Positions 21,943 through 31,051 are shown, numbered from the stretch's first letter. The stretch: DNA of 37,610 nucleotides from JBHPCZ01 sp042573625 (GCA_042573625.1 JBHPCZ010000028.1:1-37610); one strand, 5' to 3'. The notes: generated by a model not told the origin, from the letters alone. Program-made: numbers and translations.

Positions 21943-22950
21943 TTATCCAGAAGTATTTTTCTTTTTTAGGAACACCTCCATGCCCGACACAAGCGGATCT
22001 GTGGGCAGCAGCCCTCTTTTATTTACCATTTTGTCATACAGATCAGGGTATTCTGTTTTGAATTTACAGGCTTTAGGACTTAAATGAACCCGGAGAAACA
22101 AGATGTCAAAATATTGAAGGAAGGCATCCACATACTCCACTGGCTTTAAATAACTAAACAGCTTTTGCAGGATCCACACTCTGCCGTCAGCCATATTTTC
22201 ATCTCTATAGGGGATACTATCCAAATAATTCATGTATTCTTTTTCATCCAAAAGTACATGATTAAAACCATTCTTAAAATGGTCGTTACCTGAAAAATGA
22301 TCTCCGCCAAAGGTGTAATAGAGTGGGCTCAATGAGAACGTTGCTACACCGTCAGGCCTCAGAACGCGAGATACTTCTGATAAAAGCACGGGCACATCCT
22401 GAACATGCTCCAGTACTGCGGTTGAACTTACTGCGTCAAAACTTGCATCATCAAAACACGAGAGATCGCTTCCTTCGGTGCGAAAGAACTCAATACGCAT
22501 GCCACTGAAATGTTTTTTAAGGATTTCCCAGGCACGGGAATAATTTAATATTTCTGTTCCCGCAATATATCCTGGTGATAGCTGTGTCCAATCCGCAAGA
22601 TCCGGCCCAAACCCGACGCCCAGGAGCAGAAGTTTTTGGTCTCTCAAAAGAATATATTTAGATATTTTGCGAACCAGAAACTTGGTTCCTCCACCGCGAC
22701 TCCCCCAGACAATTTGATGCGGCACTGATAAACCCAGGTCACCAAATCGCCGGTGAAGAAAAGGTTGATGGAGGTTGATAATAATGGGGTGGACAAACGG
22801 CCTGAGTTTGGCCTTGAAACCTTCTCTCTTAGATACGACTCGAAAGTCAGGTGGAGTAAAATCTTGATCTTGTGAAAAAGACCAATCCTTTACACGCATC
22901 TCATAGTTGTCACGCCAAACCTTTGCATGTTGTGCTTTTTCCGCAATCAT
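21943..22950 (-). CDS. Class I SAM-dependent methyltransferase
   Basis: This 335-residue protein has a Methyltransf_11-type core in the middle: KLLLLGVGFGPDL (about 110-122, a variant motif I), FDAVSSTAVLEHVQDVPVLL (about 175-194) and LRPDGVATFSLSPLYYTFGG with DHF...FNH (about 205-235). The first 95 residues, including LGLSVPHQIVWGSRGGGTKF, are an N-terminal extension I cannot assign. The core is of the kind that acts on sugars or sugar-linked acceptors. ATG at 22950. Both flanking gaps are repeat-bearing, so it may be transcribed alone or by read-through. Confidence 0.82.
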   Translation of the reverse strand: MIAEKAQHAKVWRDNYEMRVKDWSFSQDQDFTPPDFRVVSKREGFKAKLRPFVHPIIINLHQPFLHRRFGDLGLSVPHQIVWGSRGGGTKFLVRKISKYILLRDQKLLLLGVGFGPDLADWTQLSPGYIAGTEILNYSRAWEILKKHFSGMRIEFFRTEGSDLSCFDDASFDAVSSTAVLEHVQDVPVLLSEVSRVLRPDGVATFSLSPLYYTFGGDHFSGNDHFKNGFNHVLLDEKEYMNYLDSIPYRDENMADGRVWILQKLFSYLKPVEYVDAFLQYFDILFLRVHLSPKACKFKTEYPDLYDKMVNKRGLLPTDPLVSGMEVFLKKKNTSG

Positions 22951-23126
22951 CTTGTTTTATGAAATTTTTCTTAGATTCTATGAAATTTGTTTGGTCTGTG
23001 GAATGCTTCTCAAGATTTTGCCTAAGGCGTGTTTCACTGATGTGGCGTCTATTCCTCAGGGTTCTACAGATTAGGAAAAAAGAAAAACCCTCTGTGTCCT
23101 TCGTGCCTTCGTGGTGAAAATTCTAT
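22951..23126. repeat. Repeat-bearing gap with a degenerate palindrome
   Basis: GTGGAAT (22998-23004) and ATTCCTC (23051-23057) form the same inner stem as copies b and f, but with a 46-base loop and a decayed mouth. The gap ends with CCTCTGTGTCCTTCGTGCCT, TCGTGGTGAAA words (23090-23119), inverted relatives of CACCACAGGGACACAGAGAG at 21632. No gene is seen. Confidence 0.55.
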
Positions 23127-23876
23127 TTAACGACGAACAAAAGCGAGAATCGTTTTGTCCCAGAATTCTGTCGATTCGATCAATTCACAATTGTTGAGAT
23201 ACCTTCTCAACGTTGGAATATCCCAGGCATATACCCATCGAAGTTTCGGTACTTTTATAAATTTAAGTATAACTTTTTCCTTTTCAGGATCAGCATATTG
23301 GTCGCCATATCCAGTGTATGAAGTAAACACGATATGTCCTCCAGGCATCACCGAATTGGTCATGTTTTTTAAAAACAGTTTGAGTTTTTTTTCCTCGACA
23401 ATATGCTGAACCACATCAATTGAAAAGACCAGGTCAGCTTTATCTTCTGACTGGTAAACTTCTGCGCTTAAATCAAAGCATTTAAAAATGCCGTCTGGTA
23501 CTTCACGCATACAATTTTGTACTGCTGTTTTAGAAATATCTAAACCGAGATAGCTTCGAACGCCTTTTTGTAATACAACATTCCCCCAGAATCCGTTCCC
23601 ACATCCAAACTCAATGCAGTTTTTATCCATTAGCTTTATGTGGATGCTTTCAAGAAATGTAAGAAATTGCCCTTTCTGTTGTCTATATCGGGCATGAGCT
23701 TCATTATTATTTGATATATTTGCTACAGCTTTGAAGTCCAGACCGTGCTTGATATGTCGGTTTTCCCAGAATTTACTTGGACTATAACTCCAGCTTCTAT
23801 TATTGATTAAAAGTTTGAGAGCCCTTTTTGTTTTATTGAGGATCTCAATTAACTTATTCGGTAAGATGAAATTCAT
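23127..23876 (-). CDS. Class I SAM-dependent methyltransferase
   Basis: This protein of about 249 residues has motif I KNCIEFGCGNGFWGNVVLQK, strand 2 YLGLDISKTAVQNC, motif II LVFSIDVVQHIVEEKKLKLF and the later MPGGHIVFTSYTGYGDQYAD. The C-terminal LRWVYAWDIPTLRRYLNN is typical of Methyltransf_12/23 enzymes. I chose ATG at 23876, where MNFILPNKLIEILNKT begins a plausible leading helix. The frame is open to a TTG at 23939 but the extra 21 residues look unrelated, and neither start has a ribosome binding site. The region 23940-24025 between it and its neighbour is AT-rich and featureless. Confidence 0.82.
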   Translation of the reverse strand: MNFILPNKLIEILNKTKRALKLLINNRSWSYSPSKFWENRHIKHGLDFKAVANISNNNEAHARYRQQKGQFLTFLESIHIKLMDKNCIEFGCGNGFWGNVVLQKGVRSYLGLDISKTAVQNCMREVPDGIFKCFDLSAEVYQSEDKADLVFSIDVVQHIVEEKKLKLFLKNMTNSVMPGGHIVFTSYTGYGDQYADPEKEKVILKFIKVPKLRWVYAWDIPTLRRYLNNCELIESTEFWDKTILAFVRR

Positions 23877-24025
23877 TTTCAATAAAGAGGGAAGATGAAG
23901 CTGTTTCTCGTTGCAAGTGAAATACGTAATTTTGAGCAATAGTAGAAATAGATAAAATAAATACTATTATAAATCATCTTCCACTTCAAAAAACTTTATT
24001 CTGAATGTCTTTTCCACAACCTAAT

Positions 24026-24775
24026 TTAATCGATAAAACTAAATATATAACCATACCATCCTGTCGAATCTGCTTTATTCCACTCACAAGATATTGCCCC
24101 AAATTCCGCAGCCCACATTCTAATACTTCGATGGGAAAAATGTATGATATGTGTATCATTATTAGAAAATGGGTAGCCTTTGAGATTTGGCAACAAGATG
24201 GATTTTGTTTGGTGCCTTACCTTTTTCATCCATGGAACACTTAGAAAAAAGAGCCCCGGTCGGTTTAGAGTGTCAATTGCTTCTTTAAATAAAATCCTGG
24301 GGTGCTCAACATGTTCGAGAACATGCGTGCATATAATTATATCGAAATTTTTGTTATAAAGACCTTTTTTAAAGAAATCGCATTTTAATTCTATTGAGAA
24401 TTGATCTCTCGCATGTTTCACTGCATATTTGTTGGGCTCGACACCATCAGCATCCATTCCAAAAGATTTAGCCTGTAAAACAGTTGCTCCGATTCCACTT
24501 CCTATATCAAGAAAACTGTTGGAGTGAGGCTGTAGCTGTTTTAATTTACTTAGGAGGATAAAGGCTCTTTCGGAGGTGTCTTGAAAATGGTCAATATGCC
24601 ATTTCGTATCATTTATCAAATCTTCTTCTTTTTCTTTAAAACCAGAAGGATTAAACAATGAGTGGCAGTTGAAGCAAAAGTAAAGCTTAAACCGTTTGTC
24701 TGTAGCCTGTCCTTTCAAATAACAAAGAGGAAAAAACCATCTGCCATCACAAACTGGGCATTTATTAATTACCAT
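24026..24775 (-). CDS. Zinc-ribbon class I SAM methyltransferase
   Basis: This 249-residue protein opens with a zinc-ribbon-like knuckle pair, C6-x2-C9 (KCPVCDG) and C34-x2-C37 (YFCFNCH), followed by a Methyltransf_23 domain. Motif I is FLDIGSGIGATVLQAK (about 90-105), strand 2 DADGVEPNKYAVKHA, motif II IIICTHVLEHVEHPRILFKE and post-motif LNRPGLFFLSVPWMKK. The layout is shared with C-methyl- and O-methyltransferases of sugar pathways, where the N-terminal zinc site is structural. A related knuckle-plus-methyltransferase module occurs inside the fusion protein at 29485. ATG at 24775. The 182-base upstream gap (24776-24957) is AT-rich with only a weak promoter-like sequence. Confidence 0.86.
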   Translation of the reverse strand: MVINKCPVCDGRWFFPLCYLKGQATDKRFKLYFCFNCHSLFNPSGFKEKEEDLINDTKWHIDHFQDTSERAFILLSKLKQLQPHSNSFLDIGSGIGATVLQAKSFGMDADGVEPNKYAVKHARDQFSIELKCDFFKKGLYNKNFDIIICTHVLEHVEHPRILFKEAIDTLNRPGLFFLSVPWMKKVRHQTKSILLPNLKGYPFSNNDTHIIHFSHRSIRMWAAEFGAISCEWNKADSTGWYGYIFSFID

Positions 24776-24957
24776 ATCATAACAATAATTATTTACGTGA
24801 AATCTTTTCTAGTTTCTAATTACTAATTTTTATATAGCATTGCATAGTTGGCGTTATTCAATAACAGTACCTGAAAGTTGGGATAAATAATTTGAATTTA
24901 CGTTATCCGCATTCATTGAACAAATATCTATGGATTCAATTTGTATGTGGATTCTGC

Positions 24958-25857
24958 CTATTTTAAATGCCTTTTTCGTTCCCAGAGCGCATCAATTATT
25001 TTCTTAGGGAAGAAAAGTTTCACACCAAACTTTAACAAACCTATTTGAAAAGGATTAGAGATGAATCCTTTAACTGCAAATCTGAGAGCAATACTTTTCC
25101 CTCGTCTGAAGAGTGCGAGGTTGGATGCCATTAGATAGCCGGTTCCCATGATCCTGCGAGATTGATACGAATTCTTGGCACGTTTTGCCCAGGTACGGTG
25201 CTGTGCAATAATGGCCTCACATCTAAGCACTTCCGTCAGCGTGGAATCGTGAAGGCGATATCGGTAGGGAGAAGCATCGATGTGATATATTTGAAAGTGA
25301 TCTCTTACTCTCAACCAATATTCGTCGTCTTCATTAAGATAATCATCAACAGAGTAGTCACCAAGTTTTGCATAAACCGAGCGTCGATATAGAATGCATC
25401 TGCCAACGACGCTTTTATAGTCCATCTCGGAAATCTCTCCCCTTTTTTCTACATTGATAATATTTCCATTTTTATCGATATTTTTTAGATCACAATAAAC
25501 AAGGCCAATATCTGGACGATCCTTTAATTCGTTAACCATAATCTCAATTGCGTCAGGCTCATAAATGTCATCGTCACACATCCAGGTTAGAAAATCTCCA
25601 CGAGTCCATCTGAAGCCATAATTTAAAGCCGCTGGCAAATTCCCACAAGTCTCCTGATAAACCTGTATCCTTTTATCGGTTATAGCCAGTCTCTCAAGGA
25701 TTTGCGGAGTCTCATCCGTACTTTCATCTACTACAATAAGCTCAATGTTTCGATAGGTTTGGTTCAGGCAAGATTTAATGCATTCTTCGATCATCGATGC
25801 ACGATTTCGCGTGGGCAAAACAATACTTGCCAGGGGATTACTTTTGTTGTTGCTCAT
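24958..25857 (-). CDS. Family 2 glycosyltransferase
   Basis: This 299-residue GT-A enzyme begins ASIVLPTRNRASMIEECIKS (10-29), then LIVVDESTDETPQILERL (about 39-56), NYGFRWTRGDFLTWMCDDDI with the metal-binding DDD (95-97), and YRRSVYAKLGDYSVDDYLNE with DEDEYW-like acidic residues at the acceptor site (about 157-180). The C-terminal 60 residues are basic and may touch the membrane. ATG at 25857; the 128-base upstream gap has no obvious signal. The sugar is unknown. Confidence 0.9.
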   Translation of the reverse strand: MSNNKSNPLASIVLPTRNRASMIEECIKSCLNQTYRNIELIVVDESTDETPQILERLAITDKRIQVYQETCGNLPAALNYGFRWTRGDFLTWMCDDDIYEPDAIEIMVNELKDRPDIGLVYCDLKNIDKNGNIINVEKRGEISEMDYKSVVGRCILYRRSVYAKLGDYSVDDYLNEDDEYWLRVRDHFQIYHIDASPYRYRLHDSTLTEVLRCEAIIAQHRTWAKRAKNSYQSRRIMGTGYLMASNLALFRRGKSIALRFAVKGFISNPFQIGLLKFGVKLFFPKKIIDALWERKRHLK

Positions 25858-25985
25858 GATCTTTGAATAATTCTTTCGAGTGGATTATGAAAAATTATAT
25901 GAACTCTAACTTTAAAGAAGTGTAGTTTTTTATTGGGTGTAATCATAATTTTTTGCGATATAATGAGAAAAAGGAGGGGAAAAAG

Positions 25986-26939
25986 TCAGCTTTGTTTTCC
26001 TGCAAGCCCTTTTTCGATTCTTATATCGTTCTCTCTGGAATTCCTTATTCTTTGTAAATTATTTAGAACCCACCGTCCGTCTTTAACTGTTTCAATCAAT
26101 TCTTCCCACCTTGCAAAGAAAATATTGTGTATTGTATTGCCTACCAGGGTCTTGAGAACGGACAAGCATCTGCTTGGCCAGGAACGATCAAGGTCTTTTA
26201 ATGTGAGTAAAAACCGACTACGCCGGATGTGTGGACCAATTGTTGATATTACTTTGCCAGCCTCAGTTTGTGCTTGCGTGTGCCAGTGAAATACTTTAGA
26301 TTTTGGTACCAGCCAAATCGGGAAACCGTTTCTTTTGGCTCGGCGACAGAAATCTTCATCCTCTCCATACATAAAAAAACACTCATCAAGCAGACCGATT
26401 CGTTCAAAAACCGAGCGGTGAATAACTACAGATCCGAAGTATGCACATGATAGTGGGTAGGTAGTGTTCAATTGACCGTTCCAAAGGTCATCGGCAAATT
26501 CTTCACATTCAAATAGAATCCCTTTTCTCATTTCCGGATCAATACCACTTCCATCATATTTTAGTTGTATTGGAGTAAATATTCCTTCAGGCCCTCTCTT
26601 TTGAATGCCTTTAATTAGATTGTTCAGCCAGTCAGGGGAAACTCGAATATCAGGGTTGAGCAGTGCTATAAATTCTGACCCGTCAGATAGTGCATTTCGA
26701 ATACCAACATTACAGCCTGCGGCAAAACCTAAGTTGCGGTCATTAAAAATGAGTTTGATTTTCCCTTGATATTTTAGCAGCTTTTCCCGTGTGCCATCGG
26801 TTGATTGATTGTCGATAAATATTACATTTGTTGCTGCGGGAGGGGTGGTAAGTAAGAGCGATTCTACCAGTGGATCTATCCAAGATTCAGAGTTGAATGT
26901 CAGTACAACAATAGTGAAATTCGATGAGTTAAGCGGCAT
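25986..26939 (-). CDS. Family 2 glycosyltransferase (rhamnosyltransferase-like)
   Basis: This 317-residue GT2 enzyme resembles the dTDP-rhamnosyl and related transferases. Elements are FTIVVLTFNSESWIDPLVES (8-27), VIFIDNQSTDGTREKL (about 39-54), NDRNLGFAAGCNVGIRNA (about 65-82), the metal-binding LLNPDIRVSPDWL, and the acceptor-site pattern FFMYGEDEDFCRRAKRNGFP followed by VFHWH. The ED-x-D-F and late histidine are characteristic of the group. ATG at 26939. A 170-bp inverted-repeat element separates it from the upstream gene. Confidence 0.9.
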   Translation of the reverse strand: MPLNSSNFTIVVLTFNSESWIDPLVESLLLTTPPAATNVIFIDNQSTDGTREKLLKYQGKIKLIFNDRNLGFAAGCNVGIRNALSDGSEFIALLNPDIRVSPDWLNNLIKGIQKRGPEGIFTPIQLKYDGSGIDPEMRKGILFECEEFADDLWNGQLNTTYPLSCAYFGSVVIHRSVFERIGLLDECFFMYGEDEDFCRRAKRNGFPIWLVPKSKVFHWHTQAQTEAGKVISTIGPHIRRSRFLLTLKDLDRSWPSRCLSVLKTLVGNTIHNIFFARWEELIETVKDGRWVLNNLQRIRNSRENDIRIEKGLAGKQS

Positions 26940-26972
26940 TTTTTCTAATCAATTAAAAAAGGTATAAATAAC

Positions 26973-27142
26973 TAGAAGCTATCTCAAAAATAGTAGATCA
27001 CGTTCAAGGGCAAGGCGGCAGACGCCGTAGGCGTCATGTGTAACATACGAAAAAGCGCGGCATACATGGTAGTATGTGAGAATTTTAAGGAGGTTGGTAA
27101 CACAGCCTTTGAGCGTTAGATGCATTTTTGAGATAGCTTCTA
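26973..27142. mobile_element. MITE-like element with 19-bp perfect inverted ends
   Basis: TAGAAGCTATCTCAAAAAT (26973-26991) is repeated in perfect inverted orientation as ATTTTTGAGATAGCTTCTA (27124-27142). The 170-bp interior has no reading frame of its own but contains smaller palindromes (CATACATGGTAGTATG at 27060-27075; GGCGGCAGACGCCGTAGGCG near 27013-27032). If TA is counted as target, a TA duplication is possible, as for mariner/IS630-type non-autonomous elements. The right end supplies the TAG stop of the adjacent glycosyltransferase gene. Confidence 0.82.
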
Positions 27143-28387
27143 AATGAAAGGTTTCATTACTGCCCATTTTTTCCCGAGAAGCACTCGAGGACCTGCTTCC
27201 TGAATATATGTAAGTAAAAACTCGCATAATCCAGAAATATTCTTTGGTTGATATTCATTTGAAGCATCTGAAATTACTTTAAAAGTTTGAGCAGACGATT
27301 TTCTGAGGTCAAAATTCTCTCTCGCTCGAACTCTGCCCAATTCGCCCATCTTTTCAGCCAAGTGATCGTCAGAGAGAATCTTGAGGAGATTATCTGCCAT
27401 CATTTCCGGATCACCCACTGGAGAAAGGAAACCGGTTTGGCCATCAACAACTAAATCTCTGGGGCCACCTGAGTCAGTAGAGACCACAGGCAAGCCTGCA
27501 GCCATAGCCTCAAGGATTACGCGGGACATACCTTCAGAACGCGAGGGAAGACAAAAAACCTTTGCCCGGGACATATGAGGAATCACGTCTTCCTGATAAC
27601 CTAAGAGATAAACATGGCCAGACAGACCCTTTTCCCTCAACCTTTTTTGAATTCCGGTTTTATATCTTGATGGATAGACATGACCAATCACGCAAAATTG
27701 AACATCTTTTCTTCTGGCATGGATTATTTTAGCGGTTTCAATCAGATCTTCAAGACCCTTAGCAGCGCTTGTCGCGCCAATCGAGAGAACAATATTTTCT
27801 TTTGATTTGCTACAATTCTCAAATTTTCTGTAATCGATACCGTCTGGAATAGTAATGATCTTTTTTTCATTATTTTCGTTGATCATGTATTCTTTTGCAA
27901 GGGGCTTCGAAATGACAATGATCTTACATGAAAGCGAAAGAATCAAAGCCCTGATTATTTCAAAGTTAAGAGGACCTGCTGAATATCCAAAATCTTCATG
28001 ATTTAAAAACTCTCTGACGTGCCAGACATGGGGCTTTTGTTCAAGCGCTGCAGCAAATGCTGCCGCTGGAGCAACAGATGAATTGGTATGAACAACATCA
28101 ATATTGTTTTCCCTAATGATCTGACGAATTTTCTCAACGGCTTCAGGCAGTCGGCGCATGCCATACAGCCAGGCATCTAAATTAGTGTTTTTCACCCACC
28201 ACACAGAAGGGCAAAAATCGTATGTTATCCCTCTTTTTTTGCATGCATGTGAAAAATCCCCTTCACTAGGAGTCACAACAAACGGTTCACATTTTTCTTT
28301 AGGCAAATTCTCGAGCAGCTCTAGTAGAGAATGCTCAGCACCTCCTTCTAACGTTTCAACGTGGTTAAAAAATAGAATACGTATCAT
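27140..28387 (-). CDS. Family 4 glycosyltransferase (GT-B)
   Basis: This 415-residue GT4 enzyme starts IRILFFNHVETLEGGAEHSL (2-21). Donor domain: VLSIGATSAAKGLEDLIETA (about 204-223), VQFCVIGHVYPSRYKTGI, and the E-x7-E element in CLPSRSEGMSRVILEAMAAG, then VVSTDSGGPRDLVVDGQTGF. ATG at 28387. The TAG stop at 27140-27142 lies in the terminal repeat of the MITE-like element, so insertion may have trimmed the last residues. The retained protein already covers the full GT-B fold, so activity is probably kept. Confidence 0.92.
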   Translation of the reverse strand: MIRILFFNHVETLEGGAEHSLLELLENLPKEKCEPFVVTPSEGDFSHACKKRGITYDFCPSVWWVKNTNLDAWLYGMRRLPEAVEKIRQIIRENNIDVVHTNSSVAPAAAFAAALEQKPHVWHVREFLNHEDFGYSAGPLNFEIIRALILSLSCKIIVISKPLAKEYMINENNEKKIITIPDGIDYRKFENCSKSKENIVLSIGATSAAKGLEDLIETAKIIHARRKDVQFCVIGHVYPSRYKTGIQKRLREKGLSGHVYLLGYQEDVIPHMSRAKVFCLPSRSEGMSRVILEAMAAGLPVVSTDSGGPRDLVVDGQTGFLSPVGDPEMMADNLLKILSDDHLAEKMGELGRVRARENFDLRKSSAQTFKVISDASNEYQPKNISGLCEFLLTYIQEAGPRVLLGKKWAVMKPFI

Positions 28388-28414
28388 TCTTAGACGGGAT
28401 ATTCTAATGGTATA

Positions 28415-29392
28415 TCAGAAAGTCTTCATGAAATAGGAGGCAATTTCTTTTTCTGACAGATAAGATGGTACGGAGTTTTTCATCTTAAAACGTTTGAAAA
28501 AAGCTAAAGGCAAACGAGGCAGAGCCATCAGCATGGCTTGTGCCAGCATTTTGTCCCCAATAACGAAATGTTGAAACATGCGTTTAGGATAAAGAAGAAT
28601 GAATCGGGAAAAAGCTTTGGTATTACCAAATAACTTTGTAAAAACAAGAATTCGGTTACGTAATACAATTAAATATCGTTTTGAGCCAAACTTTTTCTTC
28701 ATAGAAATACTGCCTAAATGATAGACAACGCTTTTAGGGTCATAAATTGTCTTCCAACCATGTTGCCATGCACGGTATGATAGATCCAGATCTTCGGAAT
28801 AGCCAGGGCGGAATAACGGGTCAAAACCATTTAGAGCTAAAAACATTTTTCGCCGAAAGGCAGAGGCCCCTCCTGAAGCAAGTTGAACAAAGCATGGCTT
28901 TTCAGGAGAAGGATAATATACTTCTTCATACCATCCATTTTTTGTCTGGAAAAAGCATAAGGAAGCAGGTGTAGAATTAAAACTATTTTCCTCAAGCCAA
29001 TTGTGAATGCTACTTGTGACTGCAAAAACATCCGGTTGGGAGAAATGAATTAGAAGCGGTTTAATGAAATTCTCATCAACTTTCATATCGTTATTCAGAA
29101 TTATGACTATATCTTCTTTGCGTTGTTTAACCACATCGTTAAGGGAAAACAGATAATCATTTCTTGGAGTAATAACTATTTCTATGGAGGGAAAACATCT
29201 ACGAACAAAATCTACGCTATCATCAATGGATTGGTTATCAACAAGGATCGTGTTGCATCTTTTCATAGTCTTTTTTGAAGCATCAACGATTGATGGAAGA
29301 CACTTGGACAAAATATCACGCCCATTATAGTTAAGAACAAGGATTGCACAATCTATGTAATTTTCTCCTCGTTTTAATATACTATTTCCCAT
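28415..29392 (-). CDS. Family 2 glycosyltransferase
   Basis: This 325-residue GT2 enzyme has CAILVLNYNGRDILSKCLPS near the start, TILVDNQSIDDSVDFVRRCF, DIVIILNNDMKVDENFIKPL with the metal-binding NNDM, and the acceptor pattern PGYSEDLDLSYRAWQHGWKT followed by VVYHLGSISMKKKFG (E-D-x-D and late histidine). This is the rhamnosyltransferase-like group. I start at ATG 29392; TTG two codons upstream is less likely. The C-terminal 70 residues contain a hydrophobic and basic stretch. It lies 27 bases before the next GT4 gene. The 92-base upstream gap has no clear signal. Confidence 0.9.
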   Translation of the reverse strand: MGNSILKRGENYIDCAILVLNYNGRDILSKCLPSIVDASKKTMKRCNTILVDNQSIDDSVDFVRRCFPSIEIVITPRNDYLFSLNDVVKQRKEDIVIILNNDMKVDENFIKPLLIHFSQPDVFAVTSSIHNWLEENSFNSTPASLCFFQTKNGWYEEVYYPSPEKPCFVQLASGGASAFRRKMFLALNGFDPLFRPGYSEDLDLSYRAWQHGWKTIYDPKSVVYHLGSISMKKKFGSKRYLIVLRNRILVFTKLFGNTKAFSRFILLYPKRMFQHFVIGDKMLAQAMLMALPRLPLAFFKRFKMKNSVPSYLSEKEIASYFMKTF

Positions 29393-29484
29393 GTGCAATA
29401 GATTTAATTTGACAAGATGTTTCTAATAAAGGGCTATTTTGATTTGTAAAACTATCGTACTCGTGGAATAACGACAAATATATT

Positions 29485-31050
29485 TTATTTCCTCTCGCCA
29501 TAATAAATTCGTCTTTTAATTAAATTATGTGCTTTATCGCTTGAATGAAACAATAAATCATATTTTTTTACTAGGTCATCTTCTAAACTTAATATGTCAA
29601 TTTCTTTAACTATGAAACCTGCATTCTTAAGTTTGTATGTTAAATCACCATCAAGGGGTCTAATGTGCTTCGACTTTTTAAATGAATGTTCGATCTCGGT
29701 TTTTTTTTGGCTATTGTTTTTGTTAAATGCACCATCTATTTTAATTTCTTGCCAAACCGTTACAATTATTTTCCCATTTGGTCGTAATAAACGATACATT
29801 TCATTAATTCCTTTTTCAATATCACATAAGTGTTCTAAGTAATCTGCAGCCACAATTAAATCAAAAGACTTATCCCTCATCAGCGACACTTTTGAAACAT
29901 CCAAGGATAAATTAACTGCTTCGTTAAAAAGTGTGGCATCTAAGTAATTCTTTGTACTTTTGATTAATATTTCAGAAAAAGACTCTTTCGGTCCAAACCT
30001 GAGAATTTGGCTTTTTTTAATAAATATCGACCAATTCACTTCAGTCATTTGCTGCAATTTGGCAGCGATAGCTCTTTCAAAATTTTGGGACCTACAGTAT
30101 GGACAGAAAGTTGCAAGATAATCTTCTTTCTTAATAAAATGTTTTCCCTGCCATCCACATACATTGCACATACAATTTTTCATAAATTTAATGAGGGAAT
30201 ATTTTAAAATTTCTTTAATCTTTAGTTTTACTGAGGCGGAGAATGGTTTTTTCTCAGGAAGGATGCCCGTACGTCGGAGTTGCTCTTCAAACGATTCTTT
30301 AAGTATAAGCTCAAAATCCCTTCTTATCCAATTCTCATAATCTCTTAAAGAACTAAATCCTCTCCAACGTGCAGTGAGGGCAGCCTGATCATTTAATCCC
30401 TTCTCTTCTTTAATAAGACAATGATCTGATCTGGGATCATCCATGTTATGAGCTAACAGCAGTGGTAAAGGCCATCCGTTAATGAGCCCGTTACTATTCA
30501 TCCTTAATTGGTCTATCGGCAATCCGTAGGTATAATTATTGCCAGTCTTGAAGTACTTATTGAAATATTCGTGACGTATAAGAAAAGAATGTCCCTGAAT
30601 CCAAAGATTTTGAAAAATTGATACATTCTTGAAGCTAATTATTTTATGCTGCGCTAAGTGCTCATTCCAATCATCGGGCATGCCGCACCAGCATCCGAGT
30701 AGCCCAAACTGTTTATTGCTTAATATAATTTGTCCTATGGTTTCAATCCAACCATGTGGTAATAAAATATCATCATCAATTTTCCCAACTAATTCATTTT
30801 TGGCCTGATTTATGAACCATAGACAAGGTAACCGTTGAATAACATTTTCCTTAGAGAAATATTTTTTAATTATTCTGGGATCAGTAATCCCTGCTATGAT
30901 ATCTGCAGTACCATCATGGGAAGCATTATCCCAACAGTACAATCTGAAATCTGAATGCATAGAAAGAAGATTGGCAAGAGTTTTCTCAAGATACTCTCGA
31001 CGATTCCAACTGATCAAAAGCAAATCAACAACTGAATTCAGTTTGGTCAT
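29485..31050 (-). CDS. GT2 / zinc-ribbon / methyltransferase fusion protein
   Basis: This 521-residue protein has three parts. Residues 1-250 are a GT2-like domain (VVDLLLISWNRREYLEKTLA at 7-26, CWDNASHDGTADI at 39-51, metal-binding IDDD at 91-94). Residues 293-320 hold two zinc knuckles, C295-x2-C298 and C316-x2-C319. Residues about 335-521 form a class I methyltransferase of the group with a phosphate-like motif I (ILRFGPKESFSE, 349-360) and FDLIVAADYLEHLCDIEKGI (396-415), then RPNGKIIVTVWQE. It could add and methylate a residue in one step, for example as a chain-capping enzyme; this is inference. Motif I lacks the usual D/E-x-G-x-G-x-G, but relatives share the variant. The stop is one base from the sulfotransferase frame. 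Confidence 0.87.
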   Translation of the reverse strand: MTKLNSVVDLLLISWNRREYLEKTLANLLSMHSDFRLYCWDNASHDGTADIIAGITDPRIIKKYFSKENVIQRLPCLWFINQAKNELVGKIDDDILLPHGWIETIGQIILSNKQFGLLGCWCGMPDDWNEHLAQHKIISFKNVSIFQNLWIQGHSFLIRHEYFNKYFKTGNNYTYGLPIDQLRMNSNGLINGWPLPLLLAHNMDDPRSDHCLIKEEKGLNDQAALTARWRGFSSLRDYENWIRRDFELILKESFEEQLRRTGILPEKKPFSASVKLKIKEILKYSLIKFMKNCMCNVCGWQGKHFIKKEDYLATFCPYCRSQNFERAIAAKLQQMTEVNWSIFIKKSQILRFGPKESFSEILIKSTKNYLDATLFNEAVNLSLDVSKVSLMRDKSFDLIVAADYLEHLCDIEKGINEMYRLLRPNGKIIVTVWQEIKIDGAFNKNNSQKKTEIEHSFKKSKHIRPLDGDLTYKLKNAGFIVKEIDILSLEDDLVKKYDLLFHSSDKAHNLIKRRIYYGERK

Positions 31051-31051
31051 T

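Noticed and set aside
24831..24861. Promoter before the zinc methyltransferase gene (TTGAAT and TATATA on the - strand)
   Set aside because: The spacing is 19 bases in an AT-rich gap where such matches arise by chance.
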